In this document: positions 1 through 6,078 of the stretch, one piece after another | Numbering within the stretch: the stretch's first letter is position 1 | How the letters are laid out: each line of letters begins with the position of its first letter | Source: UBA1732 sp045114235 | Lineage (GTDB): Bacteria; Verrucomicrobiota; Lentisphaeria; Victivallales; UBA1829 | Direction: 5' to 3' | Length of the DNA stretch: 6,162 bases | Assembly (NCBI GenBank): GCA_045114235.1 | Contig: JBGUKB010000045.1 | Coordinates: forward strand, 1 to 6,162 | Position numbers and translations under genes: made by a program | The notes under the pieces: model-generated | What the model was told of the DNA's origin: nothing | Databases searched by the model: none | What the model saw: only the letters and a program-made list of their open reading frames with translations

Positions 1-624
1 TGGGTCAACATCAGCTACCTCACGAACAACGAGGGCTATGTCTGGAAGAACAAGGTCGGCAACCTGACCGGAAACAAAGGCATGAACTCCATCGTCTGGC
101 ATTCCACGGAGCTCGGCGCGCTCGGCGTCTGGACCGACGGAACCGACAGCTGGGTCGGCCTCGGCGCCGGGTATGACGCCAACTGGGAAATGGTCGGTTG
201 CGGCGACTTCACCGGCACCGGCAAGGACGCCGTCGTGATGTCCTATGCTGGCGGCCAGGTATTCTACACGATCGGCATCGACGGCGCTGCCGCCGAGCTC
301 ACGAAGTCCGACCTCGGCTGGGAAGTCCGCGCGATTGGCGATTTCTCCGGAGACGGAAAGGACGACATCGTGGCGTTCCACGCCGAGACCGGGCTGGTCG
401 CGATGTGGGGCGACGGCTCCACCGCCAACTGGTCGCTCGTCGGCCAGCTCGACGCGAAGGACTGGTTCGTGGTCGGCGCTGGCGATTACAACGGCGACAA
501 GCATGACGACCTGCTGGTCCGCCAGTATTCGACCGGCATGCTCGGCTACTACGCCAGCGGCGACATGGCGCAGTGGAACACGCTCGGCTACGGCGTGGAT
601 ATGAGCTGGACCGTGATCGCCTGA
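1..624 (+). CDS. C-terminal part of an FG-GAP/VCBS-like repeat protein (5' end outside window)
   Basis: The frame is open from base 1 to the TGA at 622-624, giving 207 visible residues; the ATG at 82 is internal and not the likely start. Three similar units of about 45-48 residues are visible, each with an acidic loop: GDFTGTGKD near residue 68, GDFSGDGKDD near 113 and GDYNGDKHDD near 161. The loops are followed by a TGxVxxW-type strand and a W-x-x-(V/L)-G strand. These D/N/G-rich loops resemble the calcium-binding loops of FG-GAP/VCBS (integrin-type propeller) repeats. The protein ends just after a last 'SWTVIA' strand, so the repeats run to the very C-terminus with no sorting domain after them. 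Such proteins are usually exported or surface-located, but the signal peptide and any upstream domain lie outside the window. The exact function is unknown. Confidence 0.85.
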   Translation, partial: WVNISYLTNNEGYVWKNKVGNLTGNKGMNSIVWHSTELGALGVWTDGTDSWVGLGAGYDANWEMVGCGDFTGTGKDAVVMSYAGGQVFYTIGIDGAAAELTKSDLGWEVRAIGDFSGDGKDDIVAFHAETGLVAMWGDGSTANWSLVGQLDAKDWFVVGAGDYNGDKHDDLLVRQYSTGMLGYYASGDMAQWNTLGYGVDMSWTVIA

Positions 625-714
625 CACCGCAAGCGGTGCCGCAGTAGTGCGCTCAGCTCCGCTTGCGCACGGAGGAGGACAAGTACTCCACTGCAGTAGT
701 GCCCGACCGGGCAC
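625..714. repeat. Cluster of short hairpins and a 10-bp direct repeat after the repeat-protein gene
   Basis: Directly after the stop codon there is a perfect palindrome, CACCGC-AA-GCGGTG (625-638). Next come GTGCGC (647-652) pairing with GCGCAC (665-670), and GTGCCC (699-704) pairing with GGGCAC (709-714) across a GACC loop. The 10-mer GCAGTAGTGC occurs twice, at 641-650 and 693-702. GCTCCGC (656-662), in the loop of the second hairpin, is fully complementary to GCGGAGC (723-729). No run of T follows, so these are not simple terminators. They could be a structured 3' UTR, a small RNA or a degenerate interspersed repeat; the sequence alone does not decide. Confidence 0.5.
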
Positions 715-732
715 GTGTTCTTGCGGAGCGGA

Positions 733-773
733 GTCAACCCCCGGAGCCGGTAATGAAAGCTCCGGGGGTCGAC
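733..773. repeat. Long perfect inverted repeat (11-bp stem, extendable to 14 bp)
   Basis: ACCCCCGGAGC at 737-747 is the exact reverse complement of GCTCCGGGGGT at 759-769, with an 11-nt loop. GTC at 733-735 and GAC at 771-773 extend the stem beyond a single A-C mismatch. It is the strongest stem in the intergenic segment. It is not followed by a T-run, so it may be an RNA-stabilising 3' hairpin or part of a structured RNA rather than an intrinsic terminator. Confidence 0.6.
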
Positions 774-783
774 TTGCGTTTCG

Positions 784-826
784 GCATGCTCCGGCAGTCT
801 CTCCCGGTCCGGCATGCTCCTTTTTT
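784..826 (+). terminator. Candidate Rho-independent terminator for the FG-GAP repeat gene
   Basis: GCATGC (784-789) can pair with GCATGC (812-817), with an inner CCGG (791-794)/CCGG (804-807) stem, and the structure is followed closely by six T residues (821-826). The 11-mer CGGCATGCTCC occurs at both 782-792 and 810-820, so the arms come from a direct repeat of a palindromic core. It lies about 160 nt after the stop at 624, which is far for a terminator, and the stem has an internal loop, so confidence is moderate. Confidence 0.45.
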
Positions 827-857
827 CTCCGGTTCGGCAGGGTGGGACCGCGGAGAC

Positions 858-884
858 ATTGCAAACGCAATATTTTGTTTTTTT
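858..884 (+). terminator. Weak second terminator-like hairpin with T7
   Basis: ATTGC (858-862), an AAAC loop and GCAAT (867-871) form a 5-bp stem, followed by ATTTTG and a run of seven T (878-884). The stem is short and AT-rich. It could be a back-up terminator, or simply the AT-rich region upstream of the promoter that begins at 908. Confidence 0.3.
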
Positions 885-907
885 CTTGAAACTATCTAAT
901 TAATATC

Positions 908-936
908 TTGACAAATCGGGCTTTTGCGTGTATATT
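908..936 (+). promoter_or_regulatory. Sigma70-type promoter of the hybrid kinase gene
   Basis: A perfect TTGACA -35 (908-913) is separated by exactly 17 nt from TATATT (931-936), a 5/6 match to the -10 consensus. The DNA just upstream (about 885-906) is very AT-rich in an otherwise GC-rich window, like an UP element. The predicted transcript start is near 943, giving a leader of about 110 nt before the kinase ATG at 1056. A small imperfect inverted repeat (CGGTA 938-942 / TGCCG 949-953) lies at the start region. Confidence 0.75.
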
Positions 937-977
937 ACGGTATTTTCATGCCGAAACAAACTCAAATTGTCAACTCT

Positions 978-1040
978 ATGAAACGATTCGAATGGATGAT
1001 CCGGCACTTGTTGCCCGACGGAAAGAGGTCCGTGCGATAG
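978..1040 (+). CDS. Possible 20-codon leader ORF in frame with the kinase
   Basis: ATG at 978 opens 20 codons (beginning MKRFEWMIRHL, rich in Arg/Lys) and closes at TAG 1038-1040, 15 nt before the kinase ATG. It lies entirely inside the predicted leader transcript. It is in the same frame as the kinase: after the TAG the frame reads T-S-G-D-A and then the kinase Met. No Shine-Dalgarno sequence is evident before 978, so translation is unproven. It may be a regulatory leader peptide, a remnant of a longer kinase N-terminus cut by a nonsense change, or chance. Confidence 0.25.
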   Translation: MKRFEWMIRHLLPDGKRSVR

Positions 1041-1055
1041 ACGTCAGGTGATGCG

Positions 1056-2912
1056 ATGCAGGGGTATTCCTATTCCATTTTTTCCATTCTGGCGATAATC
1101 ATTCATCTGATTATCAACTCTAATCTGCTCATCCGCCGGCGGAAGTTCAGTGCGCGAGGCAGATGCTACCGGGGCTTCCTGACGGGCGTTCTCGCCTACT
1201 ATATCACGGATGCCGCATGGGGTATTTTTGCCGGGCTTGGCTGGACGGAGTTCCTGTATATCGACACGATATTCTTCTTCCTGTCTCTTGTCGCATTCGT
1301 TTTCATGTGGGGCCGGTTTGTCACCGCCTATCTGGACCTCGGCAAATGGCAGAAGCGGATCCTGTCCTGGTCGGGATATGCGATCCTTGCCTTCAACCTC
1401 GTTGCATTGGCGATCAATCCCTTCAATGCCTGTTTCTTCCGCATCGATTCCCATGGCGTTTATCAAACGGGCGTCATGCGCGACCCGGCATTCTATCTCC
1501 TGGTCGCCTTGAACGTCCTGATCGCGGTTTTCGTGTTCATGAAAGCCCTGAGCTGCCGGGATGCAGTCCGCAAACGCAGCATGATGGTGTTCATGTGCTG
1601 CGTCACGATGGCGGCGGCCCTTGTCCTTCAGATCGTCTGGCCGCTTACGCCGTTTACCTCGCTCGGCTGCCTGGTCTGCAACTGCTTCTTCCATGTCTTC
1701 GTCATCATGGACGAACAAACGGCGAAGCACATGGCCGAGCTTGAGAAGGCGCTCGAGCGCGCCCGCGTGGCGGAGAGGTCCAAGAGCCTGTTCTTCAGCG
1801 CCGTGAGCCATGACATCCGCACGCCGCTGAACGCTATCATCGGCTACTCCGAACTCCTGCTTGACGGCATAGACGACGAACGGGAGCGCGTCAAGGCTCT
1901 GTCCGGCATTTCGACCAGCGGGCAGACTTTGCTTCAGCTTATCAACGACGTGCTGGACCTCTCCAAGCTCGAATCCGGCAAGATGGACATCAGCCCGGAA
2001 CTCACCGACGTCCGTGAACTCGTTTCCTCCGTGGTCCATTCCGTCGACGTGACCGTCAAGGACAAGGACGTGGAGCTCAAGGAGGAATACGGTGACCTGC
2101 CTCTGCTCGAAATCGACCCGCAGCGCATCCGCCAGATCCTCTTCAACCTCGTCGGGAATGCCGTCAAGTTCACGGAACACGGCGAGATCCGTGTCAGCGC
2201 CTCGTTCCGGAAGGATTCCGGCGGCGACGGGAAAGGCGTTTTCACGCTTTCCGTCGCGGATACCGGGTGCGGCATCGCGGACGAAGACAAAGACAGGGTG
2301 ATGGACCCGTTCGTCCAGCTGAAGAATGGCGCAAAGGTCAAGGGGACCGGGCTCGGGCTCCCGATTTGCAAAAACCTGGCGTCCAGCATGGGCGGACGGC
2401 TTTCGTTCGTTTCCGAGCTTGGCAAAGGCTCCACGTTCACGCTCGAACTTCTTGATGTGACGAGCGCCGAAAGCATGCGGGGCGCGGATGGCGAGGCCTT
2501 CGCGGAAGAGGCGCGGGCGCAGCGCGAAAAAGCGAAGGAAGGCTGGAAGGCATCGAAGCGCTTCCATATCCTGATCGCCGACGACGTCCCGTTGAACCTG
2601 TCCGTGCTGAACGCGCTCCTCAGAAAGATCGGCCTGAACGATGTCGAGACCGCCGTGAACGGGCAGGCCGCGTGGGAAAAGATACGGTCTTCGAAAAGGC
2701 CGTTCGATTGCGTCCTGACCGACATCTGGATGCCGGAAATGGACGGCAGGGAGCTGGTCGCAAAGATCCGGGCGGACAAACGCTTCGCCGGACTTCCGGT
2801 CTATGCCGTCACCGCCGATGTCGAGGAAAAGAAATTCTTCGCGGAACGCGGCTTCACGGGTGTGCTTCTGAAGCCGCTGACCATCGACACCCTGTCAAGG
2901 CTGTTCCAATAA
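1056..2912 (+). CDS. Membrane hybrid sensor histidine kinase with seven TM segments and a C-terminal receiver
   Basis: This 618-residue protein should sense a signal at the inner membrane, autophosphorylate on His and pass phosphate to its own receiver Asp. About seven hydrophobic segments occupy residues 3-21, 41-61, 67-86, 102-121, 144-163, 176-196 and 199-217. A helical linker (220-243) leads to the HisKA H-box SHDIRTPLNAIIGY (phospho-acceptor His252). The HATPase_c part has an N-box (NLVGNAVKF, Asn364/Asn368), G1 DTGCGI (402-407), F-box DPFVQ (417-421) and G2 GTGLGLPIC (430-438). After a charged linker (about 470-500) comes a receiver (503-618) with acidic pair Asp509-Asp510, phospho-acceptor Asp556, Thr586 and Lys606, all present. 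There is no DNA-binding output or HPt domain, so a phosphorelay partner elsewhere is expected. The 7-TM input is like, but not firmly assignable to, the 7TM histidine-kinase input families. The start at 1056 is preceded by a weak AGG at 1046-1048 and sits just before the first TM segment. Confidence 0.93.
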   Translation: MQGYSYSIFSILAIIIHLIINSNLLIRRRKFSARGRCYRGFLTGVLAYYITDAAWGIFAGLGWTEFLYIDTIFFFLSLVAFVFMWGRFVTAYLDLGKWQKRILSWSGYAILAFNLVALAINPFNACFFRIDSHGVYQTGVMRDPAFYLLVALNVLIAVFVFMKALSCRDAVRKRSMMVFMCCVTMAAALVLQIVWPLTPFTSLGCLVCNCFFHVFVIMDEQTAKHMAELEKALERARVAERSKSLFFSAVSHDIRTPLNAIIGYSELLLDGIDDERERVKALSGISTSGQTLLQLINDVLDLSKLESGKMDISPELTDVRELVSSVVHSVDVTVKDKDVELKEEYGDLPLLEIDPQRIRQILFNLVGNAVKFTEHGEIRVSASFRKDSGGDGKGVFTLSVADTGCGIADEDKDRVMDPFVQLKNGAKVKGTGLGLPICKNLASSMGGRLSFVSELGKGSTFTLELLDVTSAESMRGADGEAFAEEARAQREKAKEGWKASKRFHILIADDVPLNLSVLNALLRKIGLNDVETAVNGQAAWEKIRSSKRPFDCVLTDIWMPEMDGRELVAKIRADKRFAGLPVYAVTADVEEKKFFAERGFTGVLLKPLTIDTLSRLFQ

Positions 2913-2923
2913 GGACGGGATCC

Positions 2924-2972
2924 GCCGCTTCCTCCATCTTAAAAAACTCCTGATGGAGCGGGACGGCTTTTT
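2924..2972 (+). terminator. Candidate intrinsic terminator after the kinase gene
   Basis: CTCCATC (2932-2938) pairs perfectly with GATGGAG (2952-2958) across a 13-nt A-rich loop. An outer GCCG (2924-2927)/CGGC (2964-2967) pair brings the stem up to a run of five T (2968-2972). It begins 11 nt after the kinase stop and ends before the next promoter, so it would separate the kinase from the xylosidase operon. An alternative fold pairs TTTTT with AAAAA just downstream (2968-2980). Confidence 0.5.
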
Positions 2973-2994
2973 CGCAAAAACGCGGTCCGTATGC

Positions 2995-3022
2995 TTGACA
3001 TCCATGCCATGTCTGCTATAGT
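2995..3022 (+). promoter_or_regulatory. Sigma70-type promoter with extended -10 for the xylosidase operon
   Basis: A perfect TTGACA (2995-3000), a 16-nt spacer and TATAGT (3017-3022) form the core. TGC directly before the -10 (3014-3016) is an extended -10 TGn motif. Transcription would start near 3029, leaving a leader of about 69 nt before the ATG at 3098. I see no convincing palindromic operator in the leader, so no specific regulator can be named. Confidence 0.7.
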
Positions 3023-3097
3023 AACCTGTCGAAATTCTGTTAAAACGGCCGCGCCGCCTGTCCGGCACGAACCCCAATCCCGAAGGAGAACTGTACG

Positions 3098-5128
3098 ATG
3101 AAAGAAACAACGGGAACGACCTATCATGTGAGCCCGTCAGGGGCGAACCGCAACCCCGGAACGGAAGCCCTGCCGTTCAAAACGATCCAGCGCGCGGCGG
3201 ACCTCGCCATGCCGGGCGACACCGTGATCGTGCATGCCGGCGAGTACCGCGAGTGGGTCGACCCGAAAACGGGCGGGACCGGCGACCGGAAGCGCATCAC
3301 GTATCTCGCCGCCGAAAACGAGCATGTCGTGATCAAGGGGTCGGAGCGGATCACCGGATGGAGCAGGGAAGGGGACGGCACGGTGTGGAAGGCCGTCGTC
3401 CCCAATGCGCTGTTCGGGGACTTCAATCCGTTCGACACGTGGCTTTACGGCGACTGGATGGTGTCGCCCATGTACCCGACGCTGCATTTGGGCGAGGTCT
3501 ACCTGAACGGGAAATCCTTCTTCGAAGCCGGTTCATTGGATGAAGTCAGGAAAGCCGAAAAACGTCTGACCGGACATAATTATCCGTGGAAGACGTACCG
3601 CGAGCCGATCCCGAACCCGGAGGACACGGTTTACCAATGGTATGCCGAGGTCGATGCGGAAAATACGAACATCTGGGCGAATTTCCACGGCGCGGACCCC
3701 AATGCCGAGCTGGTCGAGATCAATGTCCGCAAATGCGTGTTTTATCCGAGGCAGAGCGGAAAGGACTACATCACCGTTTCCGGGTTCGAGCTGGCGCACG
3801 CCGCGACGCCGTTCGCTCCGCCGACCGGCGACCAGCCGGGATTGATCGGACCTCACTGGAGCAAAGGCTGGATCATCGAAAATAACCACATCCACGACGC
3901 GAAATGCGCCGCCGTGAGCCTCGGGAAAGACGAGCGGACGGGCGACAATGATTTCACGAAGACCAGACGGAAGCCGGGCTACACCTGCCAGTTCGAATCG
4001 GTCGTGAAGGCGCTGCAGCTGGGCTGGAGCAGGGACACCGTCGGATCGCACATCGTGAGGAACAACGTGATCCACGACTGCGGCCAGAACGGCATCGTGG
4101 GGCACATGGGCTGCGCGTTCAGCGAGATCACCGGCAACGAGATTTTCAACATCGCGACCAAGCACGAGTTCTTCGGCTGGGAGATCGGCGGAATCAAGCT
4201 GCACGCGCCGCTCGATGTCCAAATCATCGGCAACTATATCCATGACTGTTCGCTCGGCACCTGGCTGGACTGGGAGACGCAGGGCGTCAGGATCAGCCGG
4301 AACCTTTACCGCGAAAACGTGCGCGACCTCATGGTCGAGGTGTCGCACGGGCCGTACCTCGTCGACAATAACATCTTCGCCTCCCCGTACAGCTTCGAGA
4401 ACATGTCCCAGGGCGGCGCGTATGTGCACAACCTCGTCCTCGGCAACATGATGCACAGGCAGGTCCTGAACCGTTCGACGCCGTACCATTTCCCCCACAG
4501 CACCGCGCTCATGGGGACTTCGTTCATCTACGGCGGCGACGACCGGTTCTACCAGAACATTTTTGTGGGCGGAGCCGACGACTACGGGCAGATGGACTGC
4601 GTTTTCAACGGCACGGCGGCGTACGACGGGCATCCCGATTCCTACGAGGAGTACATCCGCGGGATCAAGGCGGCGTTTCCGCAGAAGGGCGTCCCCGGCG
4701 ACGAAAACCTTTACATCCAGGTGCCGCAGCCCGTCTATATCGCGCGCAACGTCTACGGCAACGGCGCGAAGCACTACGACGGAGAAACGGATTTCAGCGT
4801 CAAGGACGGCGGCTGGAACGTCCGTTTCGAGGCGAAGGAACCGGTGTCCGACAAAAACATATCCGCCACGGAATACATCAGACGGAGACATGGATTCGTT
4901 ACGCTCGAACTGGACGCCGACGAACTCATCCTCGCGCAGAAGACGGAGATCATGTCGACCGCGGATCTGGGCGAAACGAGGGTAACGGAGGCGTTTTTCG
5001 AGAACCCGGACGGCTCGGACATCTTCATCGACCGGGATTACCTCGGCGAACGCCGCACGGACGGAAACAACCCCGCCGGGCCGTTCGCAGGCTTGAAGCC
5101 GGGCCGCAACCGCCTCTGCGTCTGGTAA
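3098..5128 (+). CDS. Beta-xylosidase of glycoside hydrolase family 120 (right-handed beta-helix), cytoplasmic
   Basis: This 676-residue protein is predicted to release xylose from the non-reducing end of xylo-oligosaccharides, with retention of configuration. The N-terminus (YHVSPSGANRNPGTEALPF, then GDTVIVHAGEYREWVDP at 40-56) is the first part of a parallel beta-helix. Residues about 90-215 look like the inserted Ig-like domain of the family. Rungs rich in N-N-x-I-H-D follow (258-450). As recalled, the Thermoanaerobacterium GH120 enzyme XylC (about 638 residues) has nearly the same blocks (HAATP.APPT.DQPGLIGP, LDWE.QG, EVSHGPYLVD) and uses Asp382 and Glu405. Here Asp391 (in WLDWETQG) and Glu414 (in MVEVSHG) keep the same 23-residue spacing. 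There is no signal peptide, so it acts on imported oligosaccharides. A strong AAGGAGA (3083-3089) precedes the ATG. The C-terminus (NRLCVW) matches the family end, so the gene is complete. Activity on other pentosides is possible. Confidence 0.88.
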   Translation: MKETTGTTYHVSPSGANRNPGTEALPFKTIQRAADLAMPGDTVIVHAGEYREWVDPKTGGTGDRKRITYLAAENEHVVIKGSERITGWSREGDGTVWKAVVPNALFGDFNPFDTWLYGDWMVSPMYPTLHLGEVYLNGKSFFEAGSLDEVRKAEKRLTGHNYPWKTYREPIPNPEDTVYQWYAEVDAENTNIWANFHGADPNAELVEINVRKCVFYPRQSGKDYITVSGFELAHAATPFAPPTGDQPGLIGPHWSKGWIIENNHIHDAKCAAVSLGKDERTGDNDFTKTRRKPGYTCQFESVVKALQLGWSRDTVGSHIVRNNVIHDCGQNGIVGHMGCAFSEITGNEIFNIATKHEFFGWEIGGIKLHAPLDVQIIGNYIHDCSLGTWLDWETQGVRISRNLYRENVRDLMVEVSHGPYLVDNNIFASPYSFENMSQGGAYVHNLVLGNMMHRQVLNRSTPYHFPHSTALMGTSFIYGGDDRFYQNIFVGGADDYGQMDCVFNGTAAYDGHPDSYEEYIRGIKAAFPQKGVPGDENLYIQVPQPVYIARNVYGNGAKHYDGETDFSVKDGGWNVRFEAKEPVSDKNISATEYIRRRHGFVTLELDADELILAQKTEIMSTADLGETRVTEAFFENPDGSDIFIDRDYLGERRTDGNNPAGPFAGLKPGRNRLCVW

Positions 5129-5155
5129 AGGAAGTCGCACCCGGAGCGGCGGACA

Positions 5156-5968
5156 ATGGATAACCGGTCATTCAGAAATCGTCTCGGCAGACTCCTGAGC
5201 GGGCTTTGCCTGCTCTTTGTCCTCGTCTTCACCTCATGCGCCGCGCCGCGGGATTCCCTTTCGGCGGTCCGTTCCCGCGGAGTCCTTCTGGTCGGCGCGA
5301 CCGGGGACTACCGCCCGATGTCGTATCTGGAACCGGAAACCGGCAAATATGTCGGATTCGACGCCGCACTGGCGGAAGACCTGGCATCGTCACTTGGTGT
5401 CCGGCTCGAATACGTGCCGACTACCTGGCCGACGCTGATGGACGATGTGCTGGCGGGGAAATTCGACCTCGCCGTCTGCGGCATCACGATCACCTCCGCG
5501 CGGAAGGAACTGGCGTTGATGTCCGACGGCTATCTCGGAAACGGGAAAACGCTCCTCTGCCGCGCCGAAGACGCGGACAAATATACCAGTCTGGACGCGA
5601 TAAACCGCCCGGAGGTCCGGGTCATGGAGAATCCCGGCGGCCTCAACGAGAAATTCGTGCGCGCGAATCTGCCGCATGCGACCTTGATCGTCCATCCTGT
5701 GAACGAGGAGATACCGGGGCTGGTCGCGTCGGGCAGGGCGGATGTGATGATCACGGAGATCATGGAGGCCGAATACTACGCGAGCCGGGACCCAAGGCTC
5801 GCCGCGCCGCTGCTGAACGCCCCGTTCACGCGGGGGCAGCTCGGCTTCCTGCTGCCGCCCGGCAGCGGATCCCTTCTGGAGTACGTCAACGGCTTTATCG
5901 GAAAGGAACGCGGATCGGGCCGCATCGACGAACTCGCGGGGATCTATCTCCGGGGCAAACGGCCATGA
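5156..5968 (+). CDS. Exported lipoprotein of the solute-binding family 3 fold, closely resembling cyclohexadienyl dehydratase (PheC)
   Basis: This 270-residue protein starts with a basic stretch, a hydrophobic segment (12-25) and a lipobox F-T-S-C (Cys28), so it is probably a membrane-anchored periplasmic lipoprotein. The mature part has the family 3 substrate-binding fold. Blocks GATGDYRPMSY, VGFDAALAEDLASSLG, VPTTWPTLMDD, FDLAVCGITIT, NPGGLNEKFVRANL and ADVMITEIMEA line up, as I recall it, with Pseudomonas PheC, which turns prephenate or arogenate into phenylpyruvate or phenylalanine. Trp91, Asn164 and Glu204 fall where PheC has Trp60, Asn133 and the general acid Glu173; Glu201 replaces Asp170. 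It could be an active dehydratase or a non-catalytic binding protein of the same branch. The gene is 27 nt after the xylosidase, with GGAG at 5143-5146, so co-transcription is likely. No permease or ATPase gene is beside it. Confidence 0.8.
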   Translation: MDNRSFRNRLGRLLSGLCLLFVLVFTSCAAPRDSLSAVRSRGVLLVGATGDYRPMSYLEPETGKYVGFDAALAEDLASSLGVRLEYVPTTWPTLMDDVLAGKFDLAVCGITITSARKELALMSDGYLGNGKTLLCRAEDADKYTSLDAINRPEVRVMENPGGLNEKFVRANLPHATLIVHPVNEEIPGLVASGRADVMITEIMEAEYYASRDPRLAAPLLNAPFTRGQLGFLLPPGSGSLLEYVNGFIGKERGSGRIDELAGIYLRGKRP

Positions 5969-6027
5969 ACCATGATCCGTGCTTGAAGACGGAAGTCCCT
6001 GGGATGCGCAGGTGTATAACGGATTGA
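5965..6027 (+). CDS. Possible 20-codon ORF overlapping the PheC-like stop (ATGA)
   Basis: ATG at 5965-5967 overlaps the TGA at 5966-5968 in an ATGA arrangement typical of translational coupling. The frame runs 20 codons (beginning MNHDPCLKTEV) to TGA at 6025-6027. No recognisable domain or hydrophobic segment is present, and ATGA overlaps arise easily by chance. It is listed only as a possibility. Confidence 0.15.
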   Translation: MNHDPCLKTEVPGMRRCITD

Positions 6028-6064
6028 AGCGTTCCCTCCGTCGCTCCGGCTTCGTTTCCCTTTT
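6026..6064 (+). terminator. Weak terminator-like hairpin at the end of the xylosidase operon
   Basis: GAAGC (6026-6030) pairs with GCTTC (6049-6053) around an 18-nt GC-rich loop, followed by the pyrimidine-rich TTTCCCTTTT (6055-6064). The stem is only 5 bp and the T-run is interrupted, so this is a weak candidate. It is, however, the only such structure between the last + strand gene and the convergent tRNA gene. Confidence 0.25.
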
Positions 6065-6078
6065 CACGGCATAAAAAA

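Noticed and set aside
625..826. CRISPR array or insertion sequence in the repeat-rich intergenic segment
   Set aside because: The direct repeats are only 10-11 bp, occur twice each and have no regular spacing. There are no terminal inverted repeats bounding a transposase.
588..899. Three short ORFs in the intergenic segment (647-889 +, 663-899 +, 588-815 -)
   Set aside because: They run through the hairpins and T-runs, have no convincing ribosome-binding site or domain, and overlap one another. The sequence is better explained as non-coding and structured.
1044..2567. 507-codon ORF on the minus strand, antisense to the kinase
   Set aside because: It lies almost wholly opposite a kinase with every expected motif. 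Its product is charged, low in recognisable structure and lacks a domain. Long antisense frames are common in GC-rich genes with strong third-position bias.
3029..3097. Operator or riboswitch in the leader of the xylosidase gene
   Set aside because: The leader of about 69 nt has a GC-rich patch but no clear palindrome or recognisable riboswitch core, so no specific regulatory element can be supported.
3533..5140. 535-codon ORF on the minus strand, antisense to the xylosidase
   Set aside because: It is the mirror of a clearly conserved GH120 coding frame, with a V/R/D/A-rich composition typical of antisense translation and no domain.
5206..6027. 273-codon + strand ORF in another frame across the PheC-like gene
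   Set aside because: It is Arg/Gly/Pro-rich and lacks motifs, while the overlapping frame gives a complete lipoprotein with conserved blocks. Only its last 20 codons, after 5965, were kept as a weak separate possibility.
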